Source: Butyrivibrio sp. FCS014 (lineage in GTDB: Bacteria > Bacillota > Clostridia > Lachnospirales > Lachnospiraceae). Taken from it: a stretch of 64,000 bases of DNA. Of this stretch, positions 8,411 to 17,886 are shown piece by piece (positions within the stretch are counted from its first letter, which is position 1; each line of letters opens with the position of its first letter). Both the position numbers and the translations under genes were made by a program. The stretch covers positions 372,001-436,000 of the forward strand of contig NZ_JAHA01000006.1 in NCBI RefSeq assembly GCF_000526935.1, written 5' to 3'. The notes below the pieces were generated by a model that had not been told where the DNA came from, ran no database searches, and saw nothing but the letters and a program-made list of their open reading frames with translations.

Positions 8411-9846
8411 AAAAAAATATCAGAAAGAGGCTTGTATCACTGGGACTTTCAGTGATATTATCAGCTGCATTATTTGTAACAGCCGCTACTACAGTTTTTG
8501 CGTACACAGAGACAACAGGAACCGTATCAACAGATAACGTTAAGGTAAGAGCATCAGCAAGCACCACAGCGTCACAGGTGTCCAGTCTTAAGAACGGAGA
8601 CAAGGTAGACATCGTTGATGAGTCTACAGATGCTTCCGGCTATGTATGGTATAAGATCCGCGTCAACAAAAGTGAGTTTGGTTATGTAAGAAGCGATCTT
8701 ATAAGCAAGGCAGGCGGAGCAGCCGCTGCAGCACCTGCCGCAACCACAACCACAACATCAGCAGCTTCTCTTCCCGAGACAGCGGTAACAGCTACCGAGG
8801 AGAAGCCGGCCACCATCACCGCAGACAGCGTAAATGTCCGCAAGGGTGCAGGCACAGGCTATGATTCTGTTGGCAAGGTTACAAAGGGAACCACAGTAAC
8901 AGTAACCGGTGAAGCTACAGGGACAGATAACAAGACCTGGTATCAGATAAAGTTCGGCAATGACAGAACAGGATTTGTAAGAAGTGACCTCATCGAGGTT
9001 GGAGCAGCAGCTCCCGCTGAAGGTGCTGAGGGCGGCGAAGTGACCGAGAACCCCGAAGGCACAGAGGCAGCTCCCGAAGAGGGCGGCGAAGTAACTGAGG
9101 ACAGCTCGGAATCAGAGTCTTCCGCAAGCCCCGTTTCAGATGCCGGAGACGGTAACTACGCTCTTGTATATACTCCCGATAACGAAGGCAACAACTCTTG
9201 GTATCTGTATGACAACTTTGAGGGCTACAGAGTAAAGGTTAACGAGCTCATTGACGCAGCTAAGAGCAGCGATGAAGTGAGCAAGCTCAAGAAGACCAAC
9301 AACACCTACAAGACCGTTTTGATCGCTCTTGCAATCCTTATCGGAGCGCTTGTGATCGGACTTATCTTCATGGCACTTAAACTCAGAGATTCTCTCTACT
9401 ACGAGGATGAGGATGAAGAAGAGTATGATCGCTACGATCAGAATCCCAGAAGAAGAGCAAGAGATGACGAAGAGGATGACAGATCCAGAGTAAGGAGACC
9501 TGCTTCTGAGGATAGAACAGTAAGACCTGCAAGAGAAGAGTCTCAGAGAACTTCAAGACCTGTAAGAAGAGACGAGGATGCAGAGGATAGAACAGTTCGT
9601 CCCACAAGACGTCCCGCTGATCGCGATGAGGACAGACCCGTAAGACGCTCTGCAGAAGAGAGACCTTCAAGACCCGTAAGAAGAGACGACTGCGATGAGG
9701 ATCGTCCGGTAAGACGCCCTTCATCCTACAGAGATCAGGATCAGGCTCCCGCTCCCAAGGAAGCACCCAAGCGCAAAGCCCGCAACTTCCTCGGAGATGA
9801 GGACGACTTCGAGTTCGAGTTCCTTGATCTTGATGATGATAAGTAA
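8407..9846 (+). CDS. Secreted or membrane SH3-domain protein with Arg/Asp-rich cytoplasmic tail
   Basis: 479 residues. N-terminal signal or anchor (residues 1-35). Two bacterial SH3 (SH3_3) domains at about 37-97 (VKVRASASTTASQVSSLKNG) and 137-197 (VNVRKGAGTGYDSVGKVTKG), an acidic Ala/Glu/Pro linker, a strong membrane helix at about 300-324, then a tail of imperfect RPVRR-D-EDR repeats ending in an acidic stretch. SH3_3 domains usually bind cell-wall peptides, so an envelope role is inferred, with the charged tail inside the cell. The ATG overlaps the purD stop by four bases. A terminator follows. No link to purine synthesis is evident. Confidence 0.8.
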   Translation: MKKNIRKRLVSLGLSVILSAALFVTAATTVFAYTETTGTVSTDNVKVRASASTTASQVSSLKNGDKVDIVDESTDASGYVWYKIRVNKSEFGYVRSDLISKAGGAAAAAPAATTTTTSAASLPETAVTATEEKPATITADSVNVRKGAGTGYDSVGKVTKGTTVTVTGEATGTDNKTWYQIKFGNDRTGFVRSDLIEVGAAAPAEGAEGGEVTENPEGTEAAPEEGGEVTEDSSESESSASPVSDAGDGNYALVYTPDNEGNNSWYLYDNFEGYRVKVNELIDAAKSSDEVSKLKKTNNTYKTVLIALAILIGALVIGLIFMALKLRDSLYYEDEDEEEYDRYDQNPRRRARDDEEDDRSRVRRPASEDRTVRPAREESQRTSRPVRRDEDAEDRTVRPTRRPADRDEDRPVRRSAEERPSRPVRRDDCDEDRPVRRPSSYRDQDQAPAPKEAPKRKARNFLGDEDDFEFEFLDLDDDK

Positions 9847-9876
9847 TTGATTTCATCATGTCTATAATGGCTTCTA

Positions 9877-9906
9877 AGAGAAGACCCGCAAGGTCTTCTC
9901 TTTTTT
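9877..9906 (+). terminator. Rho-independent terminator after the pur-SH3 operon
   Basis: Perfect 10-bp stem AGAGAAGACC / GGTCTTCTCT with a 5-base loop followed by TTTTT, 31 bp after the SH3 gene stop. Confidence 0.9.
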
Positions 9907-9915
9907 GGTGCACAA

Positions 9916-10025
9916 GACCGGCAAGCGAATGGATGCTTGCATACAAATTCATTTGCCGGTCGTAAGGACATGGAGCACGAAGTGCGGAATGTCTGTGTGC
10001 AGAATCGAGGAGTCAGCCTCGATTC
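9916..10025. repeat. Three consecutive hairpins in an intergenic region
   Basis: Between the terminator and the GntR gene lie three inverted repeats. First, GACCGGCAA (9916-9924) with TTGCCGGTC (9953-9961), plus an inner GAAT/ATTC pair. Second, GACAT/ATGTC (9967-9971, 9989-9993) enclosing GCAC-GAA-GTGC. Third, a perfect 9-bp GAATCGAGG / CCTCGATTC (10002-10025). None has a T-run, so they are not ordinary terminators. This could be a small structured RNA or a dispersed intergenic repeat. Confidence 0.5.
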
Positions 10026-10039
10026 CATAATTCTGTAAT

Positions 10040-10059
10040 ATATGTTATACTAAACATAT
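10040..10059 (+). promoter_or_regulatory. Palindromic operator over the -10 box of the GntR gene
   Basis: ATATGTT (10040-10046), six-base centre, AACATAT (10053-10059). The centre contains TATACT, a good -10 hexamer, about 28 bp before the GntR-family start. GntR/YtrA repressors bind such palindromes, so autorepression is inferred. Confidence 0.6.
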
Positions 10060-10078
10060 CACAGAAAGGAGGCGGAAC

Positions 10079-10462
10079 ATGATCATCGAGATAGATTTTA
10101 ACAGCGATGAGGCTATTTATTTGCAGCTGTGCAATCAGATCATTCTGGGCATAGCGACGTCTCAATTCAGGGAGGGCGAGCAGCTCCCGAGTGTGAGACA
10201 GCTTGCTGAGACTATCGGTATCAACATGCATACTGTCAACAAGGCGTATTCTATTCTGCAGCAGGACGGCTTTGTGAAGATCGACAGACGGCGGGGAGCG
10301 GTGATCGCCATTGATATCAATAAGCTCCAGGCGCTTAAGGAGGCCAGGTCGGAACTGGCTGTGGTGCTGGCAAGAGCTATATGCAAGGGGATCGGGAGAG
10401 ATGATATCCACGCCCTGGTAGACCAGCTTTATGACAATTACGAAGCAAACACACGGATTTAG
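10079..10462 (+). CDS. GntR-family (YtrA subfamily) transcriptional regulator
   Basis: 127 residues, the short YtrA type: a winged helix-turn-helix in about residues 10-75 (IYLQLCNQIILGIA, REGEQLPSVRQLAETIGIN, TVNKAYSILQQDGFV, RRGA), followed by only about 50 residues of helical dimerisation domain. YtrA regulators usually sit with an ABC transporter they control; none is adjacent here, and the next gene is clpC 80 bp away. AGGAGG ribosome site. A palindrome over its own -10 box suggests autoregulation. Confidence 0.88.
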   Translation: MIIEIDFNSDEAIYLQLCNQIILGIATSQFREGEQLPSVRQLAETIGINMHTVNKAYSILQQDGFVKIDRRRGAVIAIDINKLQALKEARSELAVVLARAICKGIGRDDIHALVDQLYDNYEANTRI

Positions 10463-10542
10463 GCAAAGCGGCGAAGTTAAATGCAGGGAGCTACATGCAA
10501 GTACTAAACCGACACCCGAATTACAACGAAAGGAATTGATAC

Positions 10543-13113
10543 ATGGATTCTAAATTCACATTAATGGCAGCGGATGCACTTAAACTGGCCAGGAAGACAG
10601 CCAGAAGTCTCAAGCTCAATTATGTGGGCACAGAGCACATCCTTATGGGACTTATCCTTGAGGATGGCTGCGTTGCATCCAGAATACTCATCGACAACGG
10701 AATAGATGAGAACAGAATGATGGATATGATAAGGGATCTGATCGTGCCGGACAGCAACGTCAGAACCCTTGATAAAGACGGCTTTTCACCAAGAGCCGAG
10801 AAGGTACTGGAGGAAGCCCACAGACAGGCTGAGCGGTTCCGCGCAGACAAGACGGGAACCGAGCATATTCTTTTGGCCCTTATCAAAGAGGGAGAGAATG
10901 TAGCCGTAAGGCTCATCAGCACACTGAATGTACCTGCCCAGAAGATCTATGCCGAGACTCTTGCGGCAATGGGAGAGGACCCCAACCTTGTAAAAGAGGA
11001 CCTTGGCAGGAAGGGTGCTCAGGCCAAGACTGGCAAGAAGACTTCAATCCTTGCCCAGTACAGCAGAGATATGACGGCTCTTGCAAGGGACGGCAAGCTT
11101 GATCCCGTCATCGGAAGAGAGAGGGAGATAAAGCGTGTTATCCAGATACTCAGCCGCAGGACCAAGAACAATCCCTGCCTCATCGGCGAGCCCGGTGTAG
11201 GTAAGACCGCGGTGGTAGAGGGACTTGCCCAGCGCATTGCCTCCGGTGATGTGCCTCTTACAGTGCAGAACAAGCGCCTTGTAACTCTGGATCTTTCAGG
11301 AATGATCGCCGGATCCAAGTACAGAGGCGAATTTGAAGAGAGAATCAAAAAAGTCATCAAAGAAGTTTACGAGGATGGCAACATCATCCTCTTTGTGGAT
11401 GAGATGCATACCCTTATTGGTGCCGGTGGCGCCGAGGGTGCCATCGATGCCTCCAATATTCTTAAGCCTTCCCTTGCAAGGGGCGAGATCCAGATGATCG
11501 GTGCCACAACCATCACCGAGTATCGCAAGCATGTGGAGAAGGATGCCGCGCTGGAGAGACGTTTCCAGCCTGTAAATGTGGACGAGCCCACAAAAGAAGA
11601 GGCCATCGATATCCTCAATGGTATTGTCAGCAAGTATGAGGAGCACCACAGGGTTACTGTTACTCCCGAGGCCATAAAGGCAGCTGTTGAGCTGTCGGAA
11701 AGATATATCAATGACAGGAATCTTCCTGATAAGGCCATCGACCTTATCGACGAAGCAGCATCCGCAGTCAGACTCCGCACCATGGGCACATCTCCCAAGG
11801 TTAAGCAGATGGAGGATGAGATAAAAGAGCTGGATTCCAGGATCGAGGAAGCCTTAAAGGCCGCTGATTTTAAGACCGCAGGTGAGCTCAACAAAGAGCA
11901 GAACAAGCTTATAGCCAAGCTCAGCCGTGTAAAGAGCGCAGAGAAGAGAAAGGACAAGACCTCCGGCTATATTGTAAATGAGAACGATATTGCAGAGGTT
12001 GTTGCCGAGTGGACAAGGATCCCTGTTAAGAAGATCGCTGAGAAGGAATCAGAGAGACTCCTTAAGCTTGAGAGCGTTCTTCATAAGAGAGTAATAGGAC
12101 AGGACGATGCGGTTAAGGCCGTTTCAAAGGCCATCAGAAGAGGAAGAGTAGGGCTTCAGGATCCAAACAGGCCCATTGGCTCATTTCTTTTCCTGGGACC
12201 GACAGGTGTCGGCAAGACAGAGCTGTCAAAGGCTCTTGCAGAGGCAATGTTCGGTGATGAGAATGCTCTTATCAGAGTAGATATGTCGGAGTACATGGAA
12301 GGCCACTCCGTATCCAAGATGATCGGTTCACCGCCCGGATATGTGGGCTATGATGAGGGCGGACAGCTTTCCGAGAAGGTAAGAAGACACCCTTATTCCG
12401 TTATCCTCTTTGATGAGATAGAAAAGGCCCATCCCGATATCTTTAACGTGCTTCTGCAGGTTCTTGATGACGGACATATCACCGATGCCAAGGGCCGCAA
12501 GGTAAGCTTCAAGAACACCATCCTTATCATGACTTCAAACGTCGGAGCTCAGAGGATCGTTGATCCCAAGAAGCTGGGATTCGGTGCCGGAGATGACGCC
12601 AAGAAGGATTATGAGGATATGAAATCCGGAGTTATGGATGAGGTCAAGAAGCTCTTTAAGCCCGAGTTCATAAACCGTATCGACGAGATCATGGTATTCC
12701 ATACTCTTACAGAGAAGGAGATGATGGACATTGTCACACTTCTGTCCCAGAATCTCTCCGACAGATGCAAGAAGCAGATGGACATTGACCTTACCATTTC
12801 TCCTGCAGTGAAGAAGTACCTTGTTACCAAGCATTCAGATGCCAAGATGGGTGCAAGACCTCTCAAGAGAGCTATCCAGTCCGTTATCGAGGATCAGCTT
12901 GCTGAGGAGCTTCTTAAGGGCACAATTACAGCCGGCATGGGCGTTACCGTTTCCCTCAAGGACGATAAGATCGTATTTGTCCCAAAGGACGGCAAGAGCA
13001 CCTCTGTAAGGAAGGTGAATGTTAAGACAACGGGCACTGCCAGAGCTGCAAAGACCAAGACTGCAGTCACCACAAGAAAGCCCGGGGCCAAAAAATCCAA
13101 GGCCAAAAAATAA
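10543..13113 (+). CDS. clpC: AAA+ unfoldase subunit of the ClpCP protease
   Basis: 856-residue Hsp100. Two N-terminal Clp_N repeats (residues 1-145), first AAA+ module with Walker [10 protein letters not shown] near 215 and Walker [13 protein letters not shown], a UVR-containing middle domain near 425-460 ([15 protein letters not shown]), second AAA+ with [16 protein letters not shown] near 552, and a C-terminal D2-small domain. The UVR and middle domain separate ClpC from ClpB and ClpA. It unfolds substrates for ClpP, with MecA (52198) as adaptor. The last about 30 residues are an unusual Lys/Ala/Thr-rich basic tail. The ctsR-mcsA-mcsB genes that often precede clpC are absent; a GntR gene is there instead. 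Confidence 0.95.
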   Translation: MDSKFTLMAADALKLARKTARSLKLNYVGTEHILMGLILEDGCVASRILIDNGIDENRMMDMIRDLIVPDSNVRTLDKDGFSPRAEKVLEEAHRQAERFRADKTGTEHILLALIKEGENVAVRLISTLNVPAQKIYAETLAAMGEDPNLVKEDLGRKGAQAKTGKKTSILAQYSRDMTALARDGKLDPVIGREREIKRVIQILSRRTKNNPCLIGEPGVGKTAVVEGLAQRIASGDVPLTVQNKRLVTLDLSGMIAGSKYRGEFEERIKKVIKEVYEDGNIILFVDEMHTLIGAGGAEGAIDASNILKPSLARGEIQMIGATTITEYRKHVEKDAALERRFQPVNVDEPTKEEAIDILNGIVSKYEEHHRVTVTPEAIKAAVELSERYINDRNLPDKAIDLIDEAASAVRLRTMGTSPKVKQMEDEIKELDSRIEEALKAADFKTAGELNKEQNKLIAKLSRVKSAEKRKDKTSGYIVNENDIAEVVAEWTRIPVKKIAEKESERLLKLESVLHKRVIGQDDAVKAVSKAIRRGRVGLQDPNRPIGSFLFLGPTGVGKTELSKALAEAMFGDENALIRVDMSEYMEGHSVSKMIGSPPGYVGYDEGGQLSEKVRRHPYSVILFDEIEKAHPDIFNVLLQVLDDGHITDAKGRKVSFKNTILIMTSNVGAQRIVDPKKLGFGAGDDAKKDYEDMKSGVMDEVKKLFKPEFINRIDEIMVFHTLTEKEMMDIVTLLSQNLSDRCKKQMDIDLTISPAVKKYLVTKHSDAKMGARPLKRAIQSVIEDQLAEELLKGTITAGMGVTVSLKDDKIVFVPKDGKSTSVRKVNVKTTGTARAAKTKTAVTTRKPGAKKSKAKK

Positions 13114-13198
13114 GAAAAAATTCATTTAATATTGCACCTTTGTGGAATATAATATAAGTGACATTTATGTTTGTTCATCACACTTTAGGAGGACGACT

Positions 13199-13609
13199 AT
13201 GGCTGTCATAGAGCAGTTGATCAGAGCTGAGAGCGACGGGACCATCAGCTTTGGTAATTACGAGCTTCCGGAGAAGAAGAAGCTTGAGAACTTCCAGCAC
13301 AACGGCAACATCCTGAAGGTAAAGACCTACAAGGACATCACTAAGCTGGAGAGCAACGAGAATTTCGTTTATGAATCAGTTCCCGGAACAGCTGTTACAG
13401 GTTTCAAGGAGACAGAAAACGGAGTGGAGTTCAAGGTTGAGGGCGACAGTGATGCCCAGATCACACTGGGACTTCTGGAGAATACCGAATACAGCGTATT
13501 TATAGGCGGCAACAGCATCGGCAAGATGACCACCAATCTTGGAGGCAAGCTGAATCTGAGCGTTGAATTGTCCGGTAACGGACTGGTAGACGTGAGAGTC
13601 GAAAAGTAA
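13199..13609 (+). CDS. Conserved hypothetical protein, 136 residues, beta-rich
   Basis: Function not recognised. ATG 13199 is chosen because AGGAGG lies 9 bases upstream; an in-frame upstream ATG would add 19 unconvincing residues. The protein begins MAVIEQLIRAESDG, has no signal peptide or membrane helix, and its second half alternates short hydrophobic strands with Gly/Asn turns (TLGLLENTEYSVFIGGNSIG), suggesting a small beta-sandwich. Similar small proteins occur in Lachnospiraceae; I recall misleading endosialidase labels but see no such domain. A strong terminator follows, so it is a single-gene unit between clpC and radA. Confidence 0.75.
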   Translation: MAVIEQLIRAESDGTISFGNYELPEKKKLENFQHNGNILKVKTYKDITKLESNENFVYESVPGTAVTGFKETENGVEFKVEGDSDAQITLGLLENTEYSVFIGGNSIGKMTTNLGGKLNLSVELSGNGLVDVRVEK

Positions 13610-13621
13610 CTTAATAAAAGC

Positions 13622-13656
13622 AAGGGGCTTTCCCATCGGACGGAAAGCCCCTTTTT
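13622..13656 (+). terminator. Rho-independent terminator after the 13199 gene
   Basis: 12-bp stem AAGGGGCTTTCC / GGAAAGCCCCTT with an 8-base loop, running into TTTTT, 12 bp after the stop codon. Confidence 0.93.
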
Positions 13657-13683
13657 AAATTTTGTATGGGGAGTTAAGAAGTT

Positions 13684-15075
13684 ATGGCAACAAAGATTAA
13701 GACCGTGTTTTTCTGCCAGAGCTGTGGATACGAATCCTCCAAGTGGATGGGACAGTGTCCGGGCTGCAGGGAGTGGAATACTTTTGTTGAGGAGGTTGCA
13801 AAGCCTGTTTCCAAGGCCTCTAAATCGGCTTCTGCATCAGGAGTCGGACTTGGAATGCTGGCAGGGGGAGAGTCAAGTCCCAAGTCTCTTTCAGAGATAG
13901 AGATGAATGATGAGGACAGATATGATACCCATATCGGGGAGCTCAACAGAGTGCTGGGAGGAGGCCTGGTAAAGGGCTCGCTTATCCTGGTGGGTGGCGA
14001 TCCCGGTATCGGTAAGTCGACGATTCTTTTGCAGGTTGCCGGAAACATTTCCCGGGACAATAAGGACGTCCTTTATATCTCAGGTGAGGAATCCCTCAAG
14101 CAGATCAAGCTTCGTGCCAACAGAATAGGAAGCTTTTCCGATAGTCTTAAGTTCATGTGTGAGACCAACCTTAGCACCATAGAGGAGATCATCACCAGGA
14201 CCAAACCTCAGGTTGTGATCATCGATTCCATACAGACCATGTACAACGAGGCGGTTTCATCGGCCCCTGGCAGTGTGTCTCAGGTAAGGGAGTCTACGTC
14301 GGTTCTTTTACGTATAGCAAAGAGCCTTGGCATCTCCATTTTCATCGTGGGACATGTGACCAAGGAAGGCCAGGTGGCAGGACCCAGAGTCTTAGAGCAC
14401 ATGGTGGACACCGTGCTGTACTTTGAGGGAGACAGACACGCATCCTACAGGATACTCAGGGGAGTCAAGAACCGATTCGGCTCCACCAACGAGATAGGCG
14501 TATTTGAGATGCAGGAGAAAGGTCTTGTAGAGGTTACGAACCCCTCCGAGTTCATGCTGGAGGGAAGACCCGAGGATGCCAGCGGCTCAATAGTTACCTG
14601 CTCAGTAGAGGGCACCAGGCCTCTTCTTATAGAAGTTCAGGCTCTTGTCTGCAGGAGTAATTTCGGATTCCCAAGGCGCCAGGCCAACGGCACGGATTAC
14701 AACAGGGTGAACCTTCTCATGGCGGTTCTTGAAAAGAGGATAGGCCTCCAGATGGGAGAGTATGATGCCTACGTTAATCTTGCCGGCGGCATGAAGATCG
14801 CTGAGCCCTCCCTGGACCTTGGCATCTGCCTTGCCCTTATCTCCAGCTTCAGAAACAGGCCCATTGGCTCGGAGGTTGTAGCTTTCGGAGAGGTGGGACT
14901 TTCCGGGGAAGTCAGGTCCGTGAACATGGGAGAAGCCAGAGTATCCGAGGCCAGAAAGCTTGGCTTTAAGACCTGTATAGTTCCATCGGCCCTTGCCGGG
15001 AAGCTCAAGAAGACCTTTACTGACATAGAGATTGTTGGCGTATCTTCCGTGGCGGATGCCATGAAACTTATCTGA
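13684..15075 (+). CDS. radA: DNA repair and branch-migration protein RadA (Sms)
   Basis: 463 residues. N-terminal zinc finger CQSCGYESSKWMGQCPGC, RecA-like ATPase with Walker A GGDPGIGKSTILLQ and Walker B VVIIDSIQTMY, the RadA-specific KNRFGSTNE motif, and a C-terminal Lon-like P domain (LAGGMKIAEPSLDLGICLAL). RadA is a hexameric helicase acting on recombination intermediates. The order clpC then radA is common in Firmicutes. Terminator downstream. Confidence 0.96.
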   Translation: MATKIKTVFFCQSCGYESSKWMGQCPGCREWNTFVEEVAKPVSKASKSASASGVGLGMLAGGESSPKSLSEIEMNDEDRYDTHIGELNRVLGGGLVKGSLILVGGDPGIGKSTILLQVAGNISRDNKDVLYISGEESLKQIKLRANRIGSFSDSLKFMCETNLSTIEEIITRTKPQVVIIDSIQTMYNEAVSSAPGSVSQVRESTSVLLRIAKSLGISIFIVGHVTKEGQVAGPRVLEHMVDTVLYFEGDRHASYRILRGVKNRFGSTNEIGVFEMQEKGLVEVTNPSEFMLEGRPEDASGSIVTCSVEGTRPLLIEVQALVCRSNFGFPRRQANGTDYNRVNLLMAVLEKRIGLQMGEYDAYVNLAGGMKIAEPSLDLGICLALISSFRNRPIGSEVVAFGEVGLSGEVRSVNMGEARVSEARKLGFKTCIVPSALAGKLKKTFTDIEIVGVSSVADAMKLI

Positions 15076-15134
15076 GTGTGAAGTATCGCACGCGGAACCC
15101 GTGGTGTACGGGTGCATATTCTTATCATTGATCC

Positions 15135-15166
15135 AAGGGCACTGAAAATGTGCCCTTTTTTATTTT
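15135..15166 (+). terminator. Rho-independent terminator after radA
   Basis: AAGGGCAC / GTGCCCTT stem with a 7-base loop and a following T-rich run, 60 bp past the radA stop. Confidence 0.88.
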
Positions 15167-15263
15167 CAAAGTATTAATTTTCTATAAATAAATGACGATA
15201 TGTATTGTGAGTATTGTTACAGGTAATTTTTGTGCGCCTATTTTGGCGGGATGGAGCGTTTTT

Positions 15264-16145
15264 ATGAAGCTGTTTGCAAAAAGAGTATTCAGTCTTACCC
15301 TGGCATTTACTACAGTAGCATTCCTTGTTTGTTCACAGATGTTCAGCCTCCGCGCAGAGGCAAAGGACGATCCCTACACCGCCCTTTCAAAAGGTACCAC
15401 GGTATATAACGGAGTGGATTATAAAAACGAGTATAATCCCCTTTTCTACTATCTGAATTATGAAGACCTAAGAGAGGCATTCGGCGCCGACCCCAACAAA
15501 CTCATTGAGCACTGGGTGCTCTTTGGCAAAAAAGAGAAGCGCGTAGCAAATAAGCTTGTTGGAGACAACACTGAGTACGTTGTACCAACAGGCGATAAGA
15601 GCGTGACCATTATAAAGAAGACCAAGCACGACAACGGCGGTATGACCTACGAGCAGGAGATCATGGCAAGAAGCATAGCCAAGCAGATTGCAGATGCCAT
15701 TAACAACGCCGGAACAGCAAGCTCTTCAAGCAGCTCTTCATCAAGTAAATCCTCCTCCAAAGCAAAGAGCATCAAGGATGTTGAGAAGGTAGCATATGCT
15801 GCCGGTGTAGTGAAGGCCTACTGCGACCTTGGAACCTACACCACCAAGGGAAAGATTTACAGAACAGCCTACGGCGTTTTCATAGGAGGAGAGTATTCCT
15901 GCGCAGGAGCCACAAGAGCTCTTGGCCTCATCCTTGATTACCTTGGCATCACCTGGGTACATGTGAACATCAACACCTGGGCAGACCAGTACTGCAGAGT
16001 GATCGTTGACGGCAAAGAAGGCTACGGCGACGCCATGATAGAATCAGCAGGCTACGGCAAGCACCCCAACGAGGGCGGCAAGGCCTCCGACGCAGTCACC
16101 TATGCAAAGATCAGATACAAATTCGATGTGGCAACCCAGAGATGA
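15264..16145 (+). CDS. Secreted protein with transglutaminase-like C-terminal domain
   Basis: 293 residues from ATG 15264; an earlier in-frame ATG at 15192 would place 24 extra residues before a normal signal peptide, so the later start is preferred. Signal peptide to about residue 30. Residues about 50-90 carry the pattern YLNYEDLREAFGADPNKLIEHWVLFGKKEKR in parts, a short motif seen in clostridial cell-surface proteins. A Ser/Lys linker follows, then a possible transglutaminase/protease core with Cys in YSCAGATRALGLIL and WVHVNINTWAD. The full Cys-His-Asp set is not certain. The next gene, 7 bp on, is also transglutaminase-like, suggesting a paired envelope role. Confidence 0.65.
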   Translation: MKLFAKRVFSLTLAFTTVAFLVCSQMFSLRAEAKDDPYTALSKGTTVYNGVDYKNEYNPLFYYLNYEDLREAFGADPNKLIEHWVLFGKKEKRVANKLVGDNTEYVVPTGDKSVTIIKKTKHDNGGMTYEQEIMARSIAKQIADAINNAGTASSSSSSSSSKSSSKAKSIKDVEKVAYAAGVVKAYCDLGTYTTKGKIYRTAYGVFIGGEYSCAGATRALGLILDYLGITWVHVNINTWADQYCRVIVDGKEGYGDAMIESAGYGKHPNEGGKASDAVTYAKIRYKFDVATQR

Positions 16146-16152
16146 TAACTAT

Positions 16153-17130
16153 ATGAAAAGAAACAGCTGCAAAGCATTTCGTAACTTAATAGCCATAGGA
16201 CTTACGGCGATATTGATATCTCTTTTCCCTAATACGGATGTGGAGGCTGCAGAGCTTACAACCATAGATTCATCCACATTCCGGGGGCAGACGGAGATCT
16301 CAACGATCCATATAGGAAGCGATGTGACACAGATCACTTCGGGAGCTTTCAGGAATCTGATGAGATTAAGGTCCATAACGGTGAGCAAGTCAAATCCCTT
16401 TTACGCCTCCTACAGCAACTGCCTTTACAACAAGGAGATGACGGAGCTGCTTTGCTACCCCGCGGCACTTCCCGGTGCAGTGATCCCCGAATCGGTGGTT
16501 TCAATCGGTGATTATGCGCTGTACGGACTTCCAAACACCTTAAAGGAGCAGATCCGGAGCGTTATTGGAGAGCAGGCGCAGGAGAGCATGATGGAATGGC
16601 AGGTTCCCGGCGCGCACTTCATGCACACGGAGTCAGGCGTAAAGTGGCGCATGGAGGACGGAACCATTAAGGAGCCCGATACCGAGCTGATGAAGCTTAC
16701 GGCATCCGTGGTGGAAGCCAGCACCACCAAAAACATGAGTCAGAAGACACAGCTTCTTAACTGCTTTAACTATTTTGTGGAAGCTTCGGAATATGAGCGG
16801 AAGATGGATGTCCCCCTTGGCAACTGGACAGGAACCTACGCCACGGACATTCTCAGAAACGGCAAAGGAAATTGCTACAACTACGCAGCGGGCTTTGCCT
16901 ATATCGCAAAGGGCCTTGGATATGACGCCAGGGTCTGCACCGGAACGGTAACTTCTTCTCTGGGTGGAAGAACGCCCCATGCCTGGACGGAAGTAAGGAT
17001 GGGAGACAATTGGTACATTTTTGACACCGAAATGCAGGATGCCAAGGGCCAGGGCTATTACAGACAGACCTACGACAGCTACCCTGCGGGACCGCTGGTT
17101 CCGGCAGCAGCCTACACGGTGACTTATTAA
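16153..17130 (+). CDS. Secreted BspA-like leucine-rich-repeat and transglutaminase-like protein
   Basis: 325 residues from ATG 16153. Signal peptide, then two to three BspA-type repeats (FRGQTEISTIHIGSDVTQI, AFRNLMRLRSITVSKSNPF), and a C-terminal transglutaminase-like fold with the catalytic triad in view: Cys in GNCYNYAAGFAYIAK, His in TPHAWTEVR and Asp in WYIFDTEMQ. Such secreted proteins may crosslink or cleave surface proteins; the substrate is unknown. It follows the preceding secreted gene by 7 bp and precedes a small membrane protein, so the three likely form one operon. Confidence 0.78.
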   Translation: MKRNSCKAFRNLIAIGLTAILISLFPNTDVEAAELTTIDSSTFRGQTEISTIHIGSDVTQITSGAFRNLMRLRSITVSKSNPFYASYSNCLYNKEMTELLCYPAALPGAVIPESVVSIGDYALYGLPNTLKEQIRSVIGEQAQESMMEWQVPGAHFMHTESGVKWRMEDGTIKEPDTELMKLTASVVEASTTKNMSQKTQLLNCFNYFVEASEYERKMDVPLGNWTGTYATDILRNGKGNCYNYAAGFAYIAKGLGYDARVCTGTVTSSLGGRTPHAWTEVRMGDNWYIFDTEMQDAKGQGYYRQTYDSYPAGPLVPAAAYTVTY

Positions 17131-17176
17131 GGAAACATAAGGAAACACATATTTTAAGAACAGGAGGATAGAGGAT

Positions 17177-17629
17177 ATGAATAAAGCCTTGACGTTTATA
17201 ATGATTTTTATGGGGACTGTATTTACCGTCTTTCTTTTGAATATCGTCTTGTATGCGCTTGTTCCCGGATATCACGACACAATATCCTCCATAGTCTCCC
17301 CCGATGACGATATCCCGGTGGTAGAGGTCAACCGAGCAGAAAATGGAGCACAGACTGAGGTTGAGCTCACAGAGTTCGCCCCGGGAAAAGAACCTGATGC
17401 TCCGCTTTCAGAAATCTCTACGGGAAAAGAAACTGAGACTTCTCTTGAGAATCTTAAGGACGAGGAAGTCCCCATGGCAGCATCCGCAGAGGATACGGCG
17501 AAGGCTGCGTCCGAGAGCAATACAGCCACAGCGCTTCAGATAATAAACAAGGAATACCATGAGGACTGCGGCACCGGTGAGGGCTACTGGGTCATAACAT
17601 ATTCTGACGGAAGTGTTGGAATTGAATAA
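17177..17629 (+). CDS. Small single-pass membrane protein, unknown
   Basis: 150 residues with one N-terminal hydrophobic segment (about 5-33, LTFIMIFMGTVFTVFLLNIV) followed by a long Glu/Ser/Thr-rich, low-complexity exterior region and a short folded-looking end (EYHEDCGTGEGYWVITYSDG). CAGGAGG ribosome site. It closes the secreted-protein operon and is followed by a terminator. No family recognised. Confidence 0.6.
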   Translation: MNKALTFIMIFMGTVFTVFLLNIVLYALVPGYHDTISSIVSPDDDIPVVEVNRAENGAQTEVELTEFAPGKEPDAPLSEISTGKETETSLENLKDEEVPMAASAEDTAKAASESNTATALQIINKEYHEDCGTGEGYWVITYSDGSVGIE

Positions 17630-17657
17630 ACAATTTGACGAATTAATCAAAACGACG

Positions 17658-17720
17658 ACACCCGATTTTGAGATAACGTTTCCGAAAAGGAAATGTTACC
17701 AAAAACGGGTGTTTCTTTTT
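17658..17720 (+). terminator. Terminator after the secreted-protein operon
   Basis: Outer stem ACACCCGATTTT / AAAAACGGGTGT (one mismatch) encloses an inner AACGTTTCC / GGAAATGTT hairpin and is followed by TTTCTTTTT. Confidence 0.8.
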
Positions 17721-17805
17721 GTATAAAATACATAAAAACAAATAAAATTAAAAAGGATTTCTAAGATTCACAGAAGAATTCTCTATGTTTTTGCACAAAT
17801 GCCAT

Positions 17806-17814
17806 TGCTATAAT
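17806..17814 (+). promoter_or_regulatory. Extended -10 promoter of mglB
   Basis: TGCTATAAT matches an extended -10 (TGnTATAAT), about 70 bp before the mglB start. The -35 is weak, and a T-rich stretch lies upstream. Confidence 0.55.
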
Positions 17815-17886
17815 CATCCATGTAAACAAAACATTGGGGCTGTACTTAAGGTGCGTCCCAAACATATTTTAAGGAGGATGTATTAA

